Assembly (NCBI GenBank): GCA_964250615.1
Contig: CAXUGM010000017.1
Origin: Blautia sp900556555
Lineage (GTDB): Bacteria > Bacillota > Clostridia > Lachnospirales > Lachnospiraceae
Direction: 5' to 3' (one strand)
Length of the DNA: 64,000 nt
Shown: piece by piece, positions 1-10,500 of the stretch
How the letters are laid out: each line of letters starts with the position of its first letter
Numbering within the stretch: the first letter of the stretch is position 1
Made by a program: the position numbers and the translations under genes
The notes under the pieces: generated by a model
What the model saw: the letters and a program-made list of their open reading frames with translations, nothing else
Told to the model about the DNA's origin: nothing
Database searches by the model: none

Positions 1-80
1 CCTCTTCATAGTTCTATCATACATGATTTACTGGAACTTGGCACGTTCACTTTGTACTATTTATATACTACCACCACGGG
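1..80. other. Foreign sequence joined to the amt gene
   Basis: The amt reading frame is open to base 1, but the residues encoded by about 1-78 do not resemble the first membrane helix of an Amt protein. Family-like sequence starts abruptly near base 80 (Gly-Asn-Ile-Leu-Met-Lys-Asn, the start of helix 2). None of the three plus frames restores helix 1. Read on the minus strand, the stretch is AT-rich with a TATGAT box followed by an ATG reading leftward, as at the edge of an insertion sequence. An IS insertion, a rearrangement or an assembly join are all possible. Confidence 0.5.
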
Positions 81-1680
81 AAATATCCTGATGAAAAACT
101 TGATGGATTTTTGTATCGGAACCCCTGCTTTTTGGCTGGTGGGATTTGGGTTGATGTTTGGAAGCGGTTCTGGAATCATTGGTTCTTTTGATCCTCTGAT
201 CAGGGGAGACTACAGCCAGGTACTTCCTTCCGGTGTTCCGCTTTGGGCTTTTGCAATTTTTCAGACAGTCTTTTGTGCAACGTCTGCCACAATCGTATCA
301 GGAGCAATGGCAGAAAGAACCAAATTTAGTGCTTACTGCATTTATTCAGCAGCGATTTCTCTTCTGATCTATCCGATTTCCGGTCACTGGATCTGGGGAG
401 GCGGCTGGCTTTCCCAGATGGGCTTCCATGATTTTGCCGGCTCTACAGCAGTGCATATGGTAGGTGGAATTTGTGCTTTGATTGGAGCAAAAATCTTAGG
501 ACCACGTATTGGTAAATATGATAAAAATGGGAAACCACAGGCAATTTTAGGTCATAACCTTACCTTTGCAGCACTTGGTGTCTTTATCCTCTGGTTCTGC
601 TGGTTTGGATTTAACGGAGCCTCTACGGTAGGAATGGACAGTGATGCCCTCGTTGAAACAGCAGGAAGGGTATTCTTTAATACCAATATGGCTGCTGCTG
701 TTGCCTGCTGTGTGACTTTAATCTTTACCTGGATCCGTTACAAAAAACCAGATGTTTCTATGACTTATAATGCCGCATTAGCTGGTCTGGTAGGCATTAC
801 CGCAGGATGTGATGCTGTAGACGCAGTAGGTGCCGCTGTCATTGGTATTGTCTGTGGCGTGCTGATTGTACTGGCAGTGGAATTCTTCGATAAAGTTGCA
901 AAAATCGACGATCCGGTAGGTGCCATTTCTGTTCATTGTGTCTGTGGTGCCACAGGAACGATTTTGACAGGCCTTTTTGCTACAGGAGTGACTACAGAAG
1001 CAGGCATGTTCTATGGCGGTGGTGTACACTTCCTGGGAATCCAGGTATTAGGTGTTCTCTCTGTAGCAGTTTATGTTACAGTGATAATCACAATTGTATT
1101 TTTAGCTATCAAATATACGATTGGCCTTCGTGCAGATGCGGAAGATGAAATCGCAGGTTTAGATGTTTCTGAACACGGACTGCTTACGGCTTATGCCGGA
1201 TTTTCCATGCTGCCGGATACCATTTCTGAAGATGTGGATGCCAATACCGTATTTGCAGTGGGAGATGTACCAGAAGCAGAAGCAATACCGGTGAAGAAAG
1301 TTCCTGCCTTTGAAGAAGGCACACCGAAATTTACCAAGGTGGAAATTGTCTGCAAGGAATCAAGACTTGAGCCTTTAAAAGCAGCTATGATGAACCTGGG
1401 AATCACAGGCATGACAGTATCACACGTTCTTGGATGTGGAGTACAGAAAGGAAAACCGGAGTATTATCGTGGCGTGCAGGTGGAAGCAAACCTGCTTCCA
1501 AAAATCCAGGTGGAAATTGTGGTGAGCAAGGTTCCTGTCCGCAGTGTGATTGAAACAGCGAAAAAAGTACTTTATACAGGTCACATTGGAGACGGTAAGA
1601 TTTTCGTTTATGATGTGGAAAATGTAGTGAAAATCAGAACTGGTGAGGAAGGCTTTGATGCTTTGCAGGATGTAGAATAA
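52..1680 (+). CDS. amt: Ammonium channel Amt fused to a C-terminal PII domain, 5' end disrupted
   Basis: Ammonium/ammonia channel of the inner membrane carrying its own PII (GlnB/GlnK-like) regulatory domain. Channel sequence fills roughly residues 14-400. The two pore histidines are visible in Gly-His-Asn-Leu-Thr (about residue 168) and Val-His-Cys-Val-Cys-Gly (about 294). From about residue 426 the protein is a complete PII domain with a T-loop (Glu-Tyr-Tyr-Arg-Gly-Val near 470) and a B-loop Thr-Gly-His-Ile-Gly-Asp-Gly-Lys near the end. The fusion is known in clostridia and suggests gating by 2-oxoglutarate and adenylate nucleotides without a separate GlnK. Helix 1 is absent and upstream sequence is unrelated; no ribosome site precedes the TTG at 52 or the ATG at 91. 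The gene as read is probably non-functional or cut by a break. It heads the amidotransferase cluster. Confidence 0.85.
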   Translation: MYYLYTTTTGNILMKNLMDFCIGTPAFWLVGFGLMFGSGSGIIGSFDPLIRGDYSQVLPSGVPLWAFAIFQTVFCATSATIVSGAMAERTKFSAYCIYSAAISLLIYPISGHWIWGGGWLSQMGFHDFAGSTAVHMVGGICALIGAKILGPRIGKYDKNGKPQAILGHNLTFAALGVFILWFCWFGFNGASTVGMDSDALVETAGRVFFNTNMAAAVACCVTLIFTWIRYKKPDVSMTYNAALAGLVGITAGCDAVDAVGAAVIGIVCGVLIVLAVEFFDKVAKIDDPVGAISVHCVCGATGTILTGLFATGVTTEAGMFYGGGVHFLGIQVLGVLSVAVYVTVIITIVFLAIKYTIGLRADAEDEIAGLDVSEHGLLTAYAGFSMLPDTISEDVDANTVFAVGDVPEAEAIPVKKVPAFEEGTPKFTKVEIVCKESRLEPLKAAMMNLGITGMTVSHVLGCGVQKGKPEYYRGVQVEANLLPKIQVEIVVSKVPVRSVIETAKKVLYTGHIGDGKIFVYDVENVVKIRTGEEGFDALQDVE

Positions 1681-1762
1681 ATAGAAATACAGAGAACTGT
1701 TTACAGCGAGTATGGGAGAGTGAGAGCCATGCAGCAGTCCCTGAAAAATGGAGGTAACATGT

Positions 1763-3343
1763 ATGTGTTCAATTATGGGATATTGTGGCCATGGAGCTGA
1801 TTTTGATCAATTTAAACTAGGTTTCGACCAAACCATTTCCAGGGGACCGGATGACAGCCGGATCGTTGATACAGGAAATGGTCTTCTTGGGTTTCACAGA
1901 CTGGCGATTATGGGACTGGCCCCATCCGGGATGCAGCCTTTCCAGATGGGCAGCAGCTATGTGGTCTGCAATGGAGAAATCTATGGATTTGAGAAAATAA
2001 GAAAGGATTTATCCTGCCGTTATACCTTTGTAAGTGATTCGGACTGTGAAATTCTTCTGCCGCTCTATAAAGAATATGGTACAGATATGTTTACCATGCT
2101 GGATGCAGAATTCGCTCTCATTCTCTACGATGGGGAAAAAGGGGAATATATTGCTGCCAGAGATCCCATTGGAATACGTCCTCTTTATTACGGATATGAC
2201 GAAAAAGGTGTGATTCTGTTTGCCAGCGAAGCTAAAAATCTGGTGGGGCTAACAGACAAAATCATGCCCTTTCCGCCTGGATATTATTACAGAAATGGAA
2301 CGTTCACCTGCTACTGCGATATTGCCAAAACAGAAGAGGTATGCCCGGATGATATGGAAACTGTCTGCCAAAAGATTCATGATCTGCTCACAGCGGGAGT
2401 AAAAAAACGTCTTGTAGCAGATGCTAAGGTAGGGTTTCTTCTCTCCGGCGGACTGGATTCTTCTCTTGTCTGTGCTATTGCCGCAAAAGAAAGCCGTGAA
2501 CCCATCCGTACCTTTGCTATTGGAATGAGTGAAGATGCCATTGATTTAAAATATGCCAAACAGGTAGCAGAGTATATTGGAAGTGAGCACACAGAGGTTT
2601 ATATGACACCAAAGGAAATCATTGACACTTTGGAAGAGGTGATTCAGATTCTGGGAACTTATGATATCACTACCATCCGTGCATCCATGGGTATGTATCT
2701 GGTTTGCAAGGCGATTCATGAGGAGACAGATATCCGTGTACTGCTTACCGGAGAAATTTCTGATGAATTATTTGGTTATAAATATACGGATTTTGCACCT
2801 GATCCAAAGGCATTCCAGGAAGAATCGGTGAAGAGGATTCGGGAGCTTCATATGTATGATGTACTAAGAGCAGACCGCTGTATTTCCGTCAATTCCCTGG
2901 AAGCGAGAGTTCCTTTCGGCGATTTGGATTTTGTAACTTATGTGATGGCTGTAAATCCGGAATTGAAAATGAATCACTATGGAAAAGGAAAATATCTCCT
3001 CCGCCATGCATTTCAGGAAGATGAGTGTCTTCCAGAAGAGATTCTATGGAGAGAAAAAGCCGCTTTTTCCGATGCAGTAGGCCATTCTATGGTGGATTAC
3101 CTGAAGGAATATGCAGAATCTGTTTATACAGATCAGGAACTGGAAACACGGGCAGAGAAATACACCTATGCAAAGCCCTTTACCAAAGAATCCCTGCTGT
3201 ACAGGGAAATCTTTGAAAAATATTATCCGGGGCAGGCAGAAATGATAGCCGGTTTCTGGATGCCGAATAAGGAGTGGGAGGGCTGTAATGTCAATGATCC
3301 TTCTGCCAGAGTGCTTTCCAATTATGGAGAAAGCGGAAAATAA
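1763..3343 (+). CDS. asnB: Asparagine synthetase (glutamine-hydrolysing)
   Basis: Makes asparagine from aspartate, ATP and glutamine. The ATG at 1763 is chosen over the in-frame ATG at 1748 because GGAGG (1750-1754) lies 8 bases before it and because the next codon is Cys, the N-terminal nucleophile of class II glutamine amidotransferases (Met-Cys-Ser-Ile-Met-Gly). The glutaminase domain spans about residues 2-190. The synthetase domain follows with the PP-loop Ser-Gly-Gly-Leu-Asp-Ser-Ser near residue 228. At 526 aa it has the usual length of the shorter bacterial AsnB group. It lies 82 bp after amt and 21 bp before pyrG, so it is likely in one transcript with them. Confidence 0.93.
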   Translation: MCSIMGYCGHGADFDQFKLGFDQTISRGPDDSRIVDTGNGLLGFHRLAIMGLAPSGMQPFQMGSSYVVCNGEIYGFEKIRKDLSCRYTFVSDSDCEILLPLYKEYGTDMFTMLDAEFALILYDGEKGEYIAARDPIGIRPLYYGYDEKGVILFASEAKNLVGLTDKIMPFPPGYYYRNGTFTCYCDIAKTEEVCPDDMETVCQKIHDLLTAGVKKRLVADAKVGFLLSGGLDSSLVCAIAAKESREPIRTFAIGMSEDAIDLKYAKQVAEYIGSEHTEVYMTPKEIIDTLEEVIQILGTYDITTIRASMGMYLVCKAIHEETDIRVLLTGEISDELFGYKYTDFAPDPKAFQEESVKRIRELHMYDVLRADRCISVNSLEARVPFGDLDFVTYVMAVNPELKMNHYGKGKYLLRHAFQEDECLPEEILWREKAAFSDAVGHSMVDYLKEYAESVYTDQELETRAEKYTYAKPFTKESLLYREIFEKYYPGQAEMIAGFWMPNKEWEGCNVNDPSARVLSNYGESGK

Positions 3344-3364
3344 AAGAGAGAGGAATAATCAACT

Positions 3365-4978
3365 ATGACAAAATATATTTTTGTGACCGGAGGTGTGGTA
3401 TCCGGTCTTGGGAAAGGAATCACAGCAGCTTCCCTTGGACGGCTTTTAAAAGCCAGGGGTTATAAGGTGGCCGCTCAGAAGTTAGATCCTTATATTAATG
3501 TGGATCCGGGCACCATGAGCCCATACCAGCACGGAGAGGTTTACGTGACAAAAGACGGGGCAGAGACAGATTTGGATCTGGGACATTATGAGAGATTTAT
3601 TGATGAAGATCTGAATCAATATTCCAATCTGACCACAGGAAAAGTATATTGGAATGTTTTAAACAAAGAGCGTAGAGGGGAGTATCTGGGCTCTACTGTG
3701 CAGGTGATTCCTCATATTACCAATGAAATTAAGGAATTTGTTTACCGTGTAGGAAAACAAACCGATGCAGATGTGGTGATTACAGAAATCGGAGGTACTA
3801 TTGGAGACATTGAGTCCCAGCCTTTTCTGGAGGCAGTCCGTCAGATTTCACTGGAGGTGGGACGTGAAAACAGCCTGTTTATCCATGTGACCCTGGTTCC
3901 CTATTTAAGCGGATCAGACGAGCATAAATCAAAACCCACCCAGCACTCTGTGCGGGAGCTTCAAGGAATGGGGATTCACCCGAATATCATTGTGCTTCGG
4001 TGTGACAAATCTCTGGAAGAATCCATATTCCGAAAAATATCTCTTTTTTGTAATGTAAAGCCAGACTGTGTCATTGAAAACCGCACGCTGTCCAACTTAT
4101 ATGAAGCACCTCTGATGCTGGAAGAATCCGGTTTTTCTTCTGTGGTGTGCAGAGAACTTCATTTAGAGGCAAAGGAAGCGGAACTTGGAGACTGGGAAAA
4201 CATGGTGGCTCAGATTAAAAAACGTTCCAGGGAAGTACACATTGGGCTGGTTGGAAAATATGTCAAGCTTCATGATGCTTATTTATCTGTGGTTGAGGCT
4301 TTAAATCATGCAGGGTATGCACAGAATGCCTATGTCCGCATTCACTGGATTGATTCGGAGTCCATAACAAGAGAAAATGTAGCACAAATTTTTCAGCGAA
4401 TCCAGGGAATCATTGTGCCAGGGGGATTTGGAAACCGGGGAATTGAAGGGATGATTACTGCGGCTGAATACGCCAGAGAGAGACAGATTCCGTATTTTGG
4501 AATCTGTCTTGGCATGCAGATTGCAGTAATTGAATATGCCAGACATAGGGCAGGACTGCCGGAAGCCCATTCGGGAGAATTTGATGAACAGTGCGAGGAT
4601 AAGGTCATTGACTTTATGCCGGGACAAAGTGATGAAATTGACAAGGGAGGGACTCTTCGTCTTGGAAATTATCCCTGTGTCATACAGCCTGGAACACAGA
4701 TGGAACACTGCTATAAAAGCAGCCTCATTCAGGAGCGCCACCGTCACCGCTATGAATTCAATAACCAGTACCGTGAACTGCTTACCCATGCAGGGCTGGT
4801 GATTAGTGGAACTTCTCCTGATACCCGTCTGGTGGAAACCATTGAGATAAAAGACCATCCTTTCTATATTGGCGTACAGTTTCATCCGGAATTTACCAGC
4901 CGTCCCAATCGGCCACACCCACTGTTTCAGGGCTTTATCTCAGCCGCCTTATGCGAAAAAATTGAAAAAGAGGAGTGA
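3365..4978 (+). CDS. pyrG: CTP synthase
   Basis: Converts UTP to CTP using ATP and glutamine; cytosolic tetramer. The N-terminal synthetase domain starts with Lys-Tyr-Ile-Phe-Val-Thr-Gly-Gly-Val and the P-loop Ser-Gly-Leu-Gly-Lys-Gly. The class I glutaminase domain starts near residue 290 and has the nucleophile in Phe-Gly-Ile-Cys-Leu-Gly-Met-Gln and the His-Pro-Glu pair in Gln-Phe-His-Pro-Glu-Phe near the C-terminus. Length (537 aa) is typical. Only 6 bp separate it from purF, so translation is probably coupled. A 205-codon open frame on the other strand inside it is a shadow. Confidence 0.97.
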   Translation: MTKYIFVTGGVVSGLGKGITAASLGRLLKARGYKVAAQKLDPYINVDPGTMSPYQHGEVYVTKDGAETDLDLGHYERFIDEDLNQYSNLTTGKVYWNVLNKERRGEYLGSTVQVIPHITNEIKEFVYRVGKQTDADVVITEIGGTIGDIESQPFLEAVRQISLEVGRENSLFIHVTLVPYLSGSDEHKSKPTQHSVRELQGMGIHPNIIVLRCDKSLEESIFRKISLFCNVKPDCVIENRTLSNLYEAPLMLEESGFSSVVCRELHLEAKEAELGDWENMVAQIKKRSREVHIGLVGKYVKLHDAYLSVVEALNHAGYAQNAYVRIHWIDSESITRENVAQIFQRIQGIIVPGGFGNRGIEGMITAAEYARERQIPYFGICLGMQIAVIEYARHRAGLPEAHSGEFDEQCEDKVIDFMPGQSDEIDKGGTLRLGNYPCVIQPGTQMEHCYKSSLIQERHRHRYEFNNQYRELLTHAGLVISGTSPDTRLVETIEIKDHPFYIGVQFHPEFTSRPNRPHPLFQGFISAALCEKIEKEE

Positions 4979-4984
4979 TCAGGT

Positions 4985-6400
4985 ATGGGGATTCATGAAG
5001 AATGCGGTGTGTTTGGAATTTTAAGCAATAAAAAAGAAAATCTCGGAAAACTGGTGTATTATGGCCTCTACGCACTGCAGCACAGAGGTCAGGAAAGCTG
5101 TGGTATTGTTGTGAATGATGACGGTATGTTTTCCTCTTATAAAGACCTGGGACTTGTAAGTGAAGTGTTTTCCAGAGATACCCTTGCACACCTTTCAGAA
5201 GGAACTATGGCTGTAGGACATGTACGGTACGGAACTACAGGAGGAACCATCCGAAATAACTGTCAGCCTATTGAGGTAAATCATCAGAAAGGAAAAATGG
5301 CACTGGCTCATAATGGGAATTTAAGTAATGCATTGGAACTTCGTGATAAATTGGAACTGTCGGGAGCCATTTTCCATACCACCAGTGATACAGAAACCAT
5401 TGCTTATATGATTACCAGAGAACGGCTTACAGCACCCAGTATTGAGGATGCTGTAAGTCATGCCATGAATTCACTGGAAGGAGCCTATTCTCTGATTTTA
5501 ATGTCTTCTGCAAAAATGATTGCAGTGAGAGATCCTTATGGATTCCGTCCGCTTTGTTACGGAAAAATGCCGGACGGTTCCTATGTGATTGCATCCGAAA
5601 GCTGTGCTCTGACAGCCGTGGGGGCAGAGCTGGTCAGGGATCTGCTCCCCGGAGAAATTTTGGTATTCAGTGAGCAGGGAATTGAATCACGCCGGGAGCA
5701 CTGCGGTATCCGAAAACAGAAAACCTGTATTTTTGAATATATTTATTTTGCCAGACCGGACTCTGTGATAGATAAGATTTCTGTTTCTGCAGCGAGAATA
5801 CAGGCAGGAAAGATACTGGCACAAAAAAAGCCTGTCAGAGCAGATCTTGTGATTGGTGTTCCCGACAGCGGTCTGGATGCAGCTCTTGGATTCTCCCAGG
5901 CTTCCGGGATTCCATATGGAATTGGGCTGGTGAAAAACAAATATATTGGAAGAACTTTTATTTCGCCCGGTGAGAAAGAACGTCTGGATCTGGTTCGAAT
6001 GAAACTAAGCCCAATTATATCAGCCATAAGGGGGAAACGTGTGGTTTTAATTGATGATTCCATTGTAAGAGGAACGACCAGCAAACAGATTGTAACTCTT
6101 TTAAGAGAAGCAGGTGCCAAAGAAATCCACATGAGAATCTCAGCACCGCCCTTCCTCCATCCCTGTTATTATGGAACGGATATTGATTCCGAAGAAAATC
6201 TCATTGCATCCCATCATGGAGAGGAAGAGATTGCTGATCTGATTGGTGCAGATTCTCTTGGGTACCTTCCCCTGGAATGCCTTCATGAATTAATTGGGAA
6301 TCATGCATATTGTGATGCTTGTTTTAGCGGAAATTATGCAACAAAGATTCCGCAAGATGTCCGGAAAGACCGATTTGAACGAAAACTATCCGAGAGGTGA
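4985..6400 (+). CDS. purF: Amidophosphoribosyltransferase
   Basis: First step of de novo purine synthesis: PRPP plus glutamine gives phosphoribosylamine. The catalytic Cys follows a six-residue propeptide (Met-Gly-Ile-His-Glu-Glu, then Cys-Gly-Val-Phe-Gly), so this is the self-processed form. The PRPP-binding motif reads Val-Leu-Ile-Asp-Asp-Ser-Ile-Val-Arg-Gly-Thr-Thr-Ser. All four cysteines expected for the Bacillus-type [4Fe-4S] cluster are visible: Cys-Ile-Phe-Glu-Tyr-Ile-Tyr-Phe, His-Pro-Cys-Tyr-Tyr-Gly, and the pair in Tyr-Cys-Asp-Ala-Cys-Phe. It is therefore expected to be oxygen-sensitive. GAGGAG precedes the ATG. It sits in an amidotransferase block rather than in a pur operon. Confidence 0.96.
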   Translation: MGIHEECGVFGILSNKKENLGKLVYYGLYALQHRGQESCGIVVNDDGMFSSYKDLGLVSEVFSRDTLAHLSEGTMAVGHVRYGTTGGTIRNNCQPIEVNHQKGKMALAHNGNLSNALELRDKLELSGAIFHTTSDTETIAYMITRERLTAPSIEDAVSHAMNSLEGAYSLILMSSAKMIAVRDPYGFRPLCYGKMPDGSYVIASESCALTAVGAELVRDLLPGEILVFSEQGIESRREHCGIRKQKTCIFEYIYFARPDSVIDKISVSAARIQAGKILAQKKPVRADLVIGVPDSGLDAALGFSQASGIPYGIGLVKNKYIGRTFISPGEKERLDLVRMKLSPIISAIRGKRVVLIDDSIVRGTTSKQIVTLLREAGAKEIHMRISAPPFLHPCYYGTDIDSEENLIASHHGEEEIADLIGADSLGYLPLECLHELIGNHAYCDACFSGNYATKIPQDVRKDRFERKLSER

Positions 6401-6405
6401 AACAG

Positions 6406-7506
6406 ATGAAAAAATGGAATAAAAAACTGCTCCTGGAAGACGGAACACAATATTATGGTTATGGTTTTGGAAGCCAGGAAGAAACAATAACAGAGCTGGT
6501 ATTTAATACAGCACCTGTTGGGTACCAGGAGATTCTTTCAGACCCATCTTACACATACCAGACCGTCGTCATGGCATATCCGTTAATCGGAAATTACGGG
6601 ATTGCAAAAGAAGATTTTGAGACAAAGAAGCCCACTATTGGTGGGCTTGCTGTGCGGGATTACAATGATCTGCCTTCTAATTTCCGCAGTATAGGGACAC
6701 TGGATGAAGTTATGAAGCGGTATCACATACCTGGAATTTCCGGTATTGATACCAGAAAACTAGTAAGAAAAATCCGTGATTACGGAAGCTGTAAGGTGCT
6801 GCTCACGGATGCAGATACTCCGCTTGCGGAAGGGATGAAAAAACTGGCAGAATACGAAATCCCCAAAGATGCTGTGTCAAAGGTAAGTTCCAAAGAAATA
6901 AGAATCTGTGCCGCAAAGCAGGAAAAGTATCTTGTGGCAGCTATTGACTGCGGAATGAAAGAAAATATCATAAGAAGTCTGAATGCAAGAGGGTGCAGTG
7001 TCATGGTATATCCCTGGAATACCTCTTATAAAGAAATCCAGAAGCAAAATCCGGATGGTGTGTTTCTGTCTAACGGACCTGGAAATCCAGAGGATGTAAA
7101 ACCGGTTCTGGAACTGGTGCAAAAACTAAAAGGAAAGTATCCGATATTTGGAATCTGTCTTGGACATCAGATGATTGCACTTGCTTATGGTGCCAGGACT
7201 TATAAACTGAAATTTGGACACAGAGGAGGAAATCATCCGGTAAAAAACCTGGAAACAGGGAAGATAGAAATCACCTCCCAGAATCATTCTTACGCTGTGG
7301 ATTGTGAAAGCCTGAAGAATACCAGGCTGGAGGTGACACATAGGAATCTCCTGGATCAGACGGTAGAAGGCCTGGCTTGCAAAACGGATCAGGTTTTCAG
7401 TGTTCAGTATCATCCAGAAAGTGCACCTGGACCTCAGGACAGCGGGTACTTGTTTGATCAATTTATACAGATGATGGAGGAAAACAAACATGGCAAAGCG
7501 AACTGA
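6406..7506 (+). CDS. carA: Carbamoyl-phosphate synthase small (glutaminase) subunit
   Basis: Hydrolyses glutamine and channels ammonia to CarB for carbamoyl phosphate. The ATG at 6406 fits best: GAGAGG at 6392-6397 is 8 bases upstream. The in-frame GTG at 6397 lies inside that ribosome site. The N-terminal half is the CarA-specific domain; the class I glutaminase half carries Phe-Gly-Ile-Cys-Leu-Gly-His-Gln and Tyr-His-Pro-Glu-Ser-Ala-Pro-Gly. Length is 366 aa. It starts 5 bp after purF and overlaps carB by 17 bp, so translation is coupled. No PyrR-type or arginine-type control element was seen upstream. Confidence 0.95.
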   Translation: MKKWNKKLLLEDGTQYYGYGFGSQEETITELVFNTAPVGYQEILSDPSYTYQTVVMAYPLIGNYGIAKEDFETKKPTIGGLAVRDYNDLPSNFRSIGTLDEVMKRYHIPGISGIDTRKLVRKIRDYGSCKVLLTDADTPLAEGMKKLAEYEIPKDAVSKVSSKEIRICAAKQEKYLVAAIDCGMKENIIRSLNARGCSVMVYPWNTSYKEIQKQNPDGVFLSNGPGNPEDVKPVLELVQKLKGKYPIFGICLGHQMIALAYGARTYKLKFGHRGGNHPVKNLETGKIEITSQNHSYAVDCESLKNTRLEVTHRNLLDQTVEGLACKTDQVFSVQYHPESAPGPQDSGYLFDQFIQMMEENKHGKAN

Positions 7507-10500
7507 CATAAAGAAAATACTGGTTATTGGTTCCGGTCCCATTGTAATCGGGCAGGCAGCAGAATTTGATTATGCAGGAACCCAGGCATGTCTCGCACTG
7601 AAAGAAGAGGGCTATGAAGTGATTCTGTGCAATTCTAATCCGGCTACCATTATGACAGACCCTGCCATCGCAGATAAAGTCTACATGGAGCCTCTTACAC
7701 TGGAATACATGGCCAAGATTGTCCGCCATGAGCGGCCTGACGCCATTGTACCTGGAATCGGAGGCCAGACAGGTCTGAATCTTGCAATGCAGTTGGAGAA
7801 AAAGGGAGTTTTGAAGGAGTGTCAGACAGAATTGCTGGGAACCAGAAGTGACAGCATCCGGCAGGCAGAAGACAGGGAACTATTTAAAGAACTATGTGAA
7901 AAACTGGGAGAACCGGTCTTGCCTTCCTCCATTGCCAATACTGTGGAAGAGGCTGTCCAGGCTGCATGCTCCATTGGCTATCCGGTAGTTCTTAGACCGG
8001 CTTTTACCCTTGGTGGAACCGGAGGCGGATTTGCAGATGATGAAAAGGAATTTCTGGGGCTTATTAAAAACGCCCTGGCTTTGTCCCCGGTTCATCAGGT
8101 CTTGATTGAAAAAAGCATCAAGGGATTTAAAGAAATTGAATATGAAGTAATCCGTGATTCCAATGACACAGCCATCACAGTATGCAACATGGAAAATCTG
8201 GATCCTGTTGGAATCCACACCGGTGATTCCATTGTAGTCTGCCCTTCCCAGACACTTACGAATAAGGAATACCAGATGCTAAGAGACAGTGCCCTGAGAT
8301 TAATCCGGGCACTCCAGGTAGAAGGCGGCTGCAATGTACAGTTTGCATTGGATCCTCATTCCTTCCAGTATTATGTCATTGAAGTAAATCCCCGGGTTTC
8401 CCGTTCATCCGCGCTGGCCTCAAAAGCAAGCGGATATCCCATTGCCCGGGTTTCCGCAAAAATCAGTGTAGGTATGACTCTGGATGAGATTCCTCTTGTG
8501 AATACACCGGCTTCCTTTGAACCTGCCCTGGATTATGTAGTGACGAAAATGCCCCGTTTTCCTTTTGATAAGTTTGCAGATGCCAATCAAAGGTTAGGTA
8601 CTCAGATGAAAGCCACAGGGGAGGTTATGAGCATTGGCAGAACCTTTGAAGAAAGCTTGCTAAAGGCAGTACGTTCCCTGGAAACAGGAGTGTTTCATCT
8701 GTACATGGAAAAATTTGACCATATGAGCAACGAAGAATTGCTTTCTTATATTAAAATAGGAACCGATGACCGGATCTTTGCCATTGCACAATTACTGAGA
8801 CAAGGCTGCAATACCCTGCAGCTTGCCATAGAAACGAAGATTGACCGTTTTTTCCTGGATAAGATAAAGAAGATCATAGAAACAGAAAACTTATTAAAAG
8901 CAAATCCATGGGATAAGGAGATTCTCTGCCAGGCAAAAAAAGAAGGATTTTCCGACTGTGCCATAGCCTGGCTTTGGAATACAGAAGAAGAAAAAATATT
9001 TCACATCAGGAAAGAGCAGCAAATGTTTCCGGTTTATAAAATGATTGATACCTGTGCTTCGGAATTTGACAGTTATGTTCCTTATTTTTATTCCACCTAT
9101 GAAGAGGAGAATGAATCCATAGCAGGAGACCGAAAGAAAATTCTGGTGCTTGGTTCCGGTCCTATCCGTATCGGACAGGGAGTAGAATTTGACTATTCCA
9201 CGGTTCATGCTGTAAAAACCATCCGGGATGCCGGATATGAAGCCATTGTCATCAACAATAATCCCGAAACCGTTTCTACGGATTACACCACATCAGATAA
9301 GCTGTATTTTGAACCTCTCTGCGTAGAAGATGTGATGAATGTCATTGAACTGGAGCAGCCGGAGGGAGTCATTGCCTCTCTGGGCGGACAGACAGCCATT
9401 AATCTGGCAGAGCCTTTGGAAGCCAGAGGTGTCACCATTATCGGAACAGACTGCAAAGCCATTGAAAAAGCAGAAAACAGGGAGGCATTTGAAAGACTTC
9501 TCGCAAAGCTTTCCATTCCACAGCCAAAAGGGCAGGCAGTGACCAATATTGAAGACGGAGTGAGAGCCGCTGCTTCCATAGGGTATCCTGTGCTGGTACG
9601 TCCAAGTTTTGTTCTGGGTGGAAGAGCCATGCAGATTGTGGCAAAAGAGGAGCAGCTTCGCCAATATCTGAAAACAGCGGTAGAAATCAATGAGGAAAAG
9701 CCCGTACTGGTAGATCATTACATCAGGGGTAAGGAAGTGGAAATCGATGGTATTTGTGACGGACAGGATGTCTTTGTGCCGGGCATCATGGAGCTGGTGG
9801 AGCGTACAGGCGTACATTCCGGAGATTCGATTAGTGTGTATCCAACCTATAGTATTTCAGAACACGTAAAAGAAGTGATTCTGGAATATGCCAGAAAATT
9901 AGGACTTGGAATCGGAATCAGAGGGTTATTTAATATTCAGTTTATTGTGGATCAGGAAGAGCAGGTATATATCATAGAGGTGAATCCACGCTCCTCCAGA
10001 ACCGTTCCGTTTCTCTCAAAAGCAACCGGATATTCTCTGGCGGATATTGCAACCAGAGTCATACTCGGCATTAGCCTGAAAGAACAGGGAATTACTACAC
10101 ATTATCCGAAAGAAAAAGACTTCTGGTATGTAAAGGCTCCTGCATTTTCTTTTGCAAAATTAAATGGGATGGATGCCTATTTGTCTCCAGAGATGAAATC
10201 AACAGGAGAGGCTATAGGATATGACCGGAAGCTTTCCCGTGCCATGTACAAGGCTTTGATTGCCTCCGGGGTAAAAATGCAAAACTACGGAACGGTCATG
10301 GTAACTCTTGCAGATGAAGACAAAGAGGAGGCTCTTCCTCTTATCCAGCGGTTTTATGACATGGGATTCAACATAGAAGCAACGGTTGGAACCGGAGAAT
10401 TTCTGAAAACACATGGAATCCGGACCCGTATCCGCAGAAAACTCAGTGAAAACAGCACAGAAATTCTGGAAGCTATACGCTCCGGTTATGTAAGCTATGT

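Noticed and set aside
1681..1762. T-box or glutamine-type leader before asnB
   Set aside because: No GGTGGNACCGCG block, no stem I pattern and no terminator; only a short spacer.
4301..4918. 205-codon open frame on the minus strand inside pyrG
   Set aside because: It mirrors the conserved glutaminase domain of pyrG, has no ribosome site, and its translation has no recognisable motifs.
9283..9817. Two long minus-strand frames inside carB
   Set aside because: Both lie entirely within a highly conserved coding region and are codon-bias shadows.
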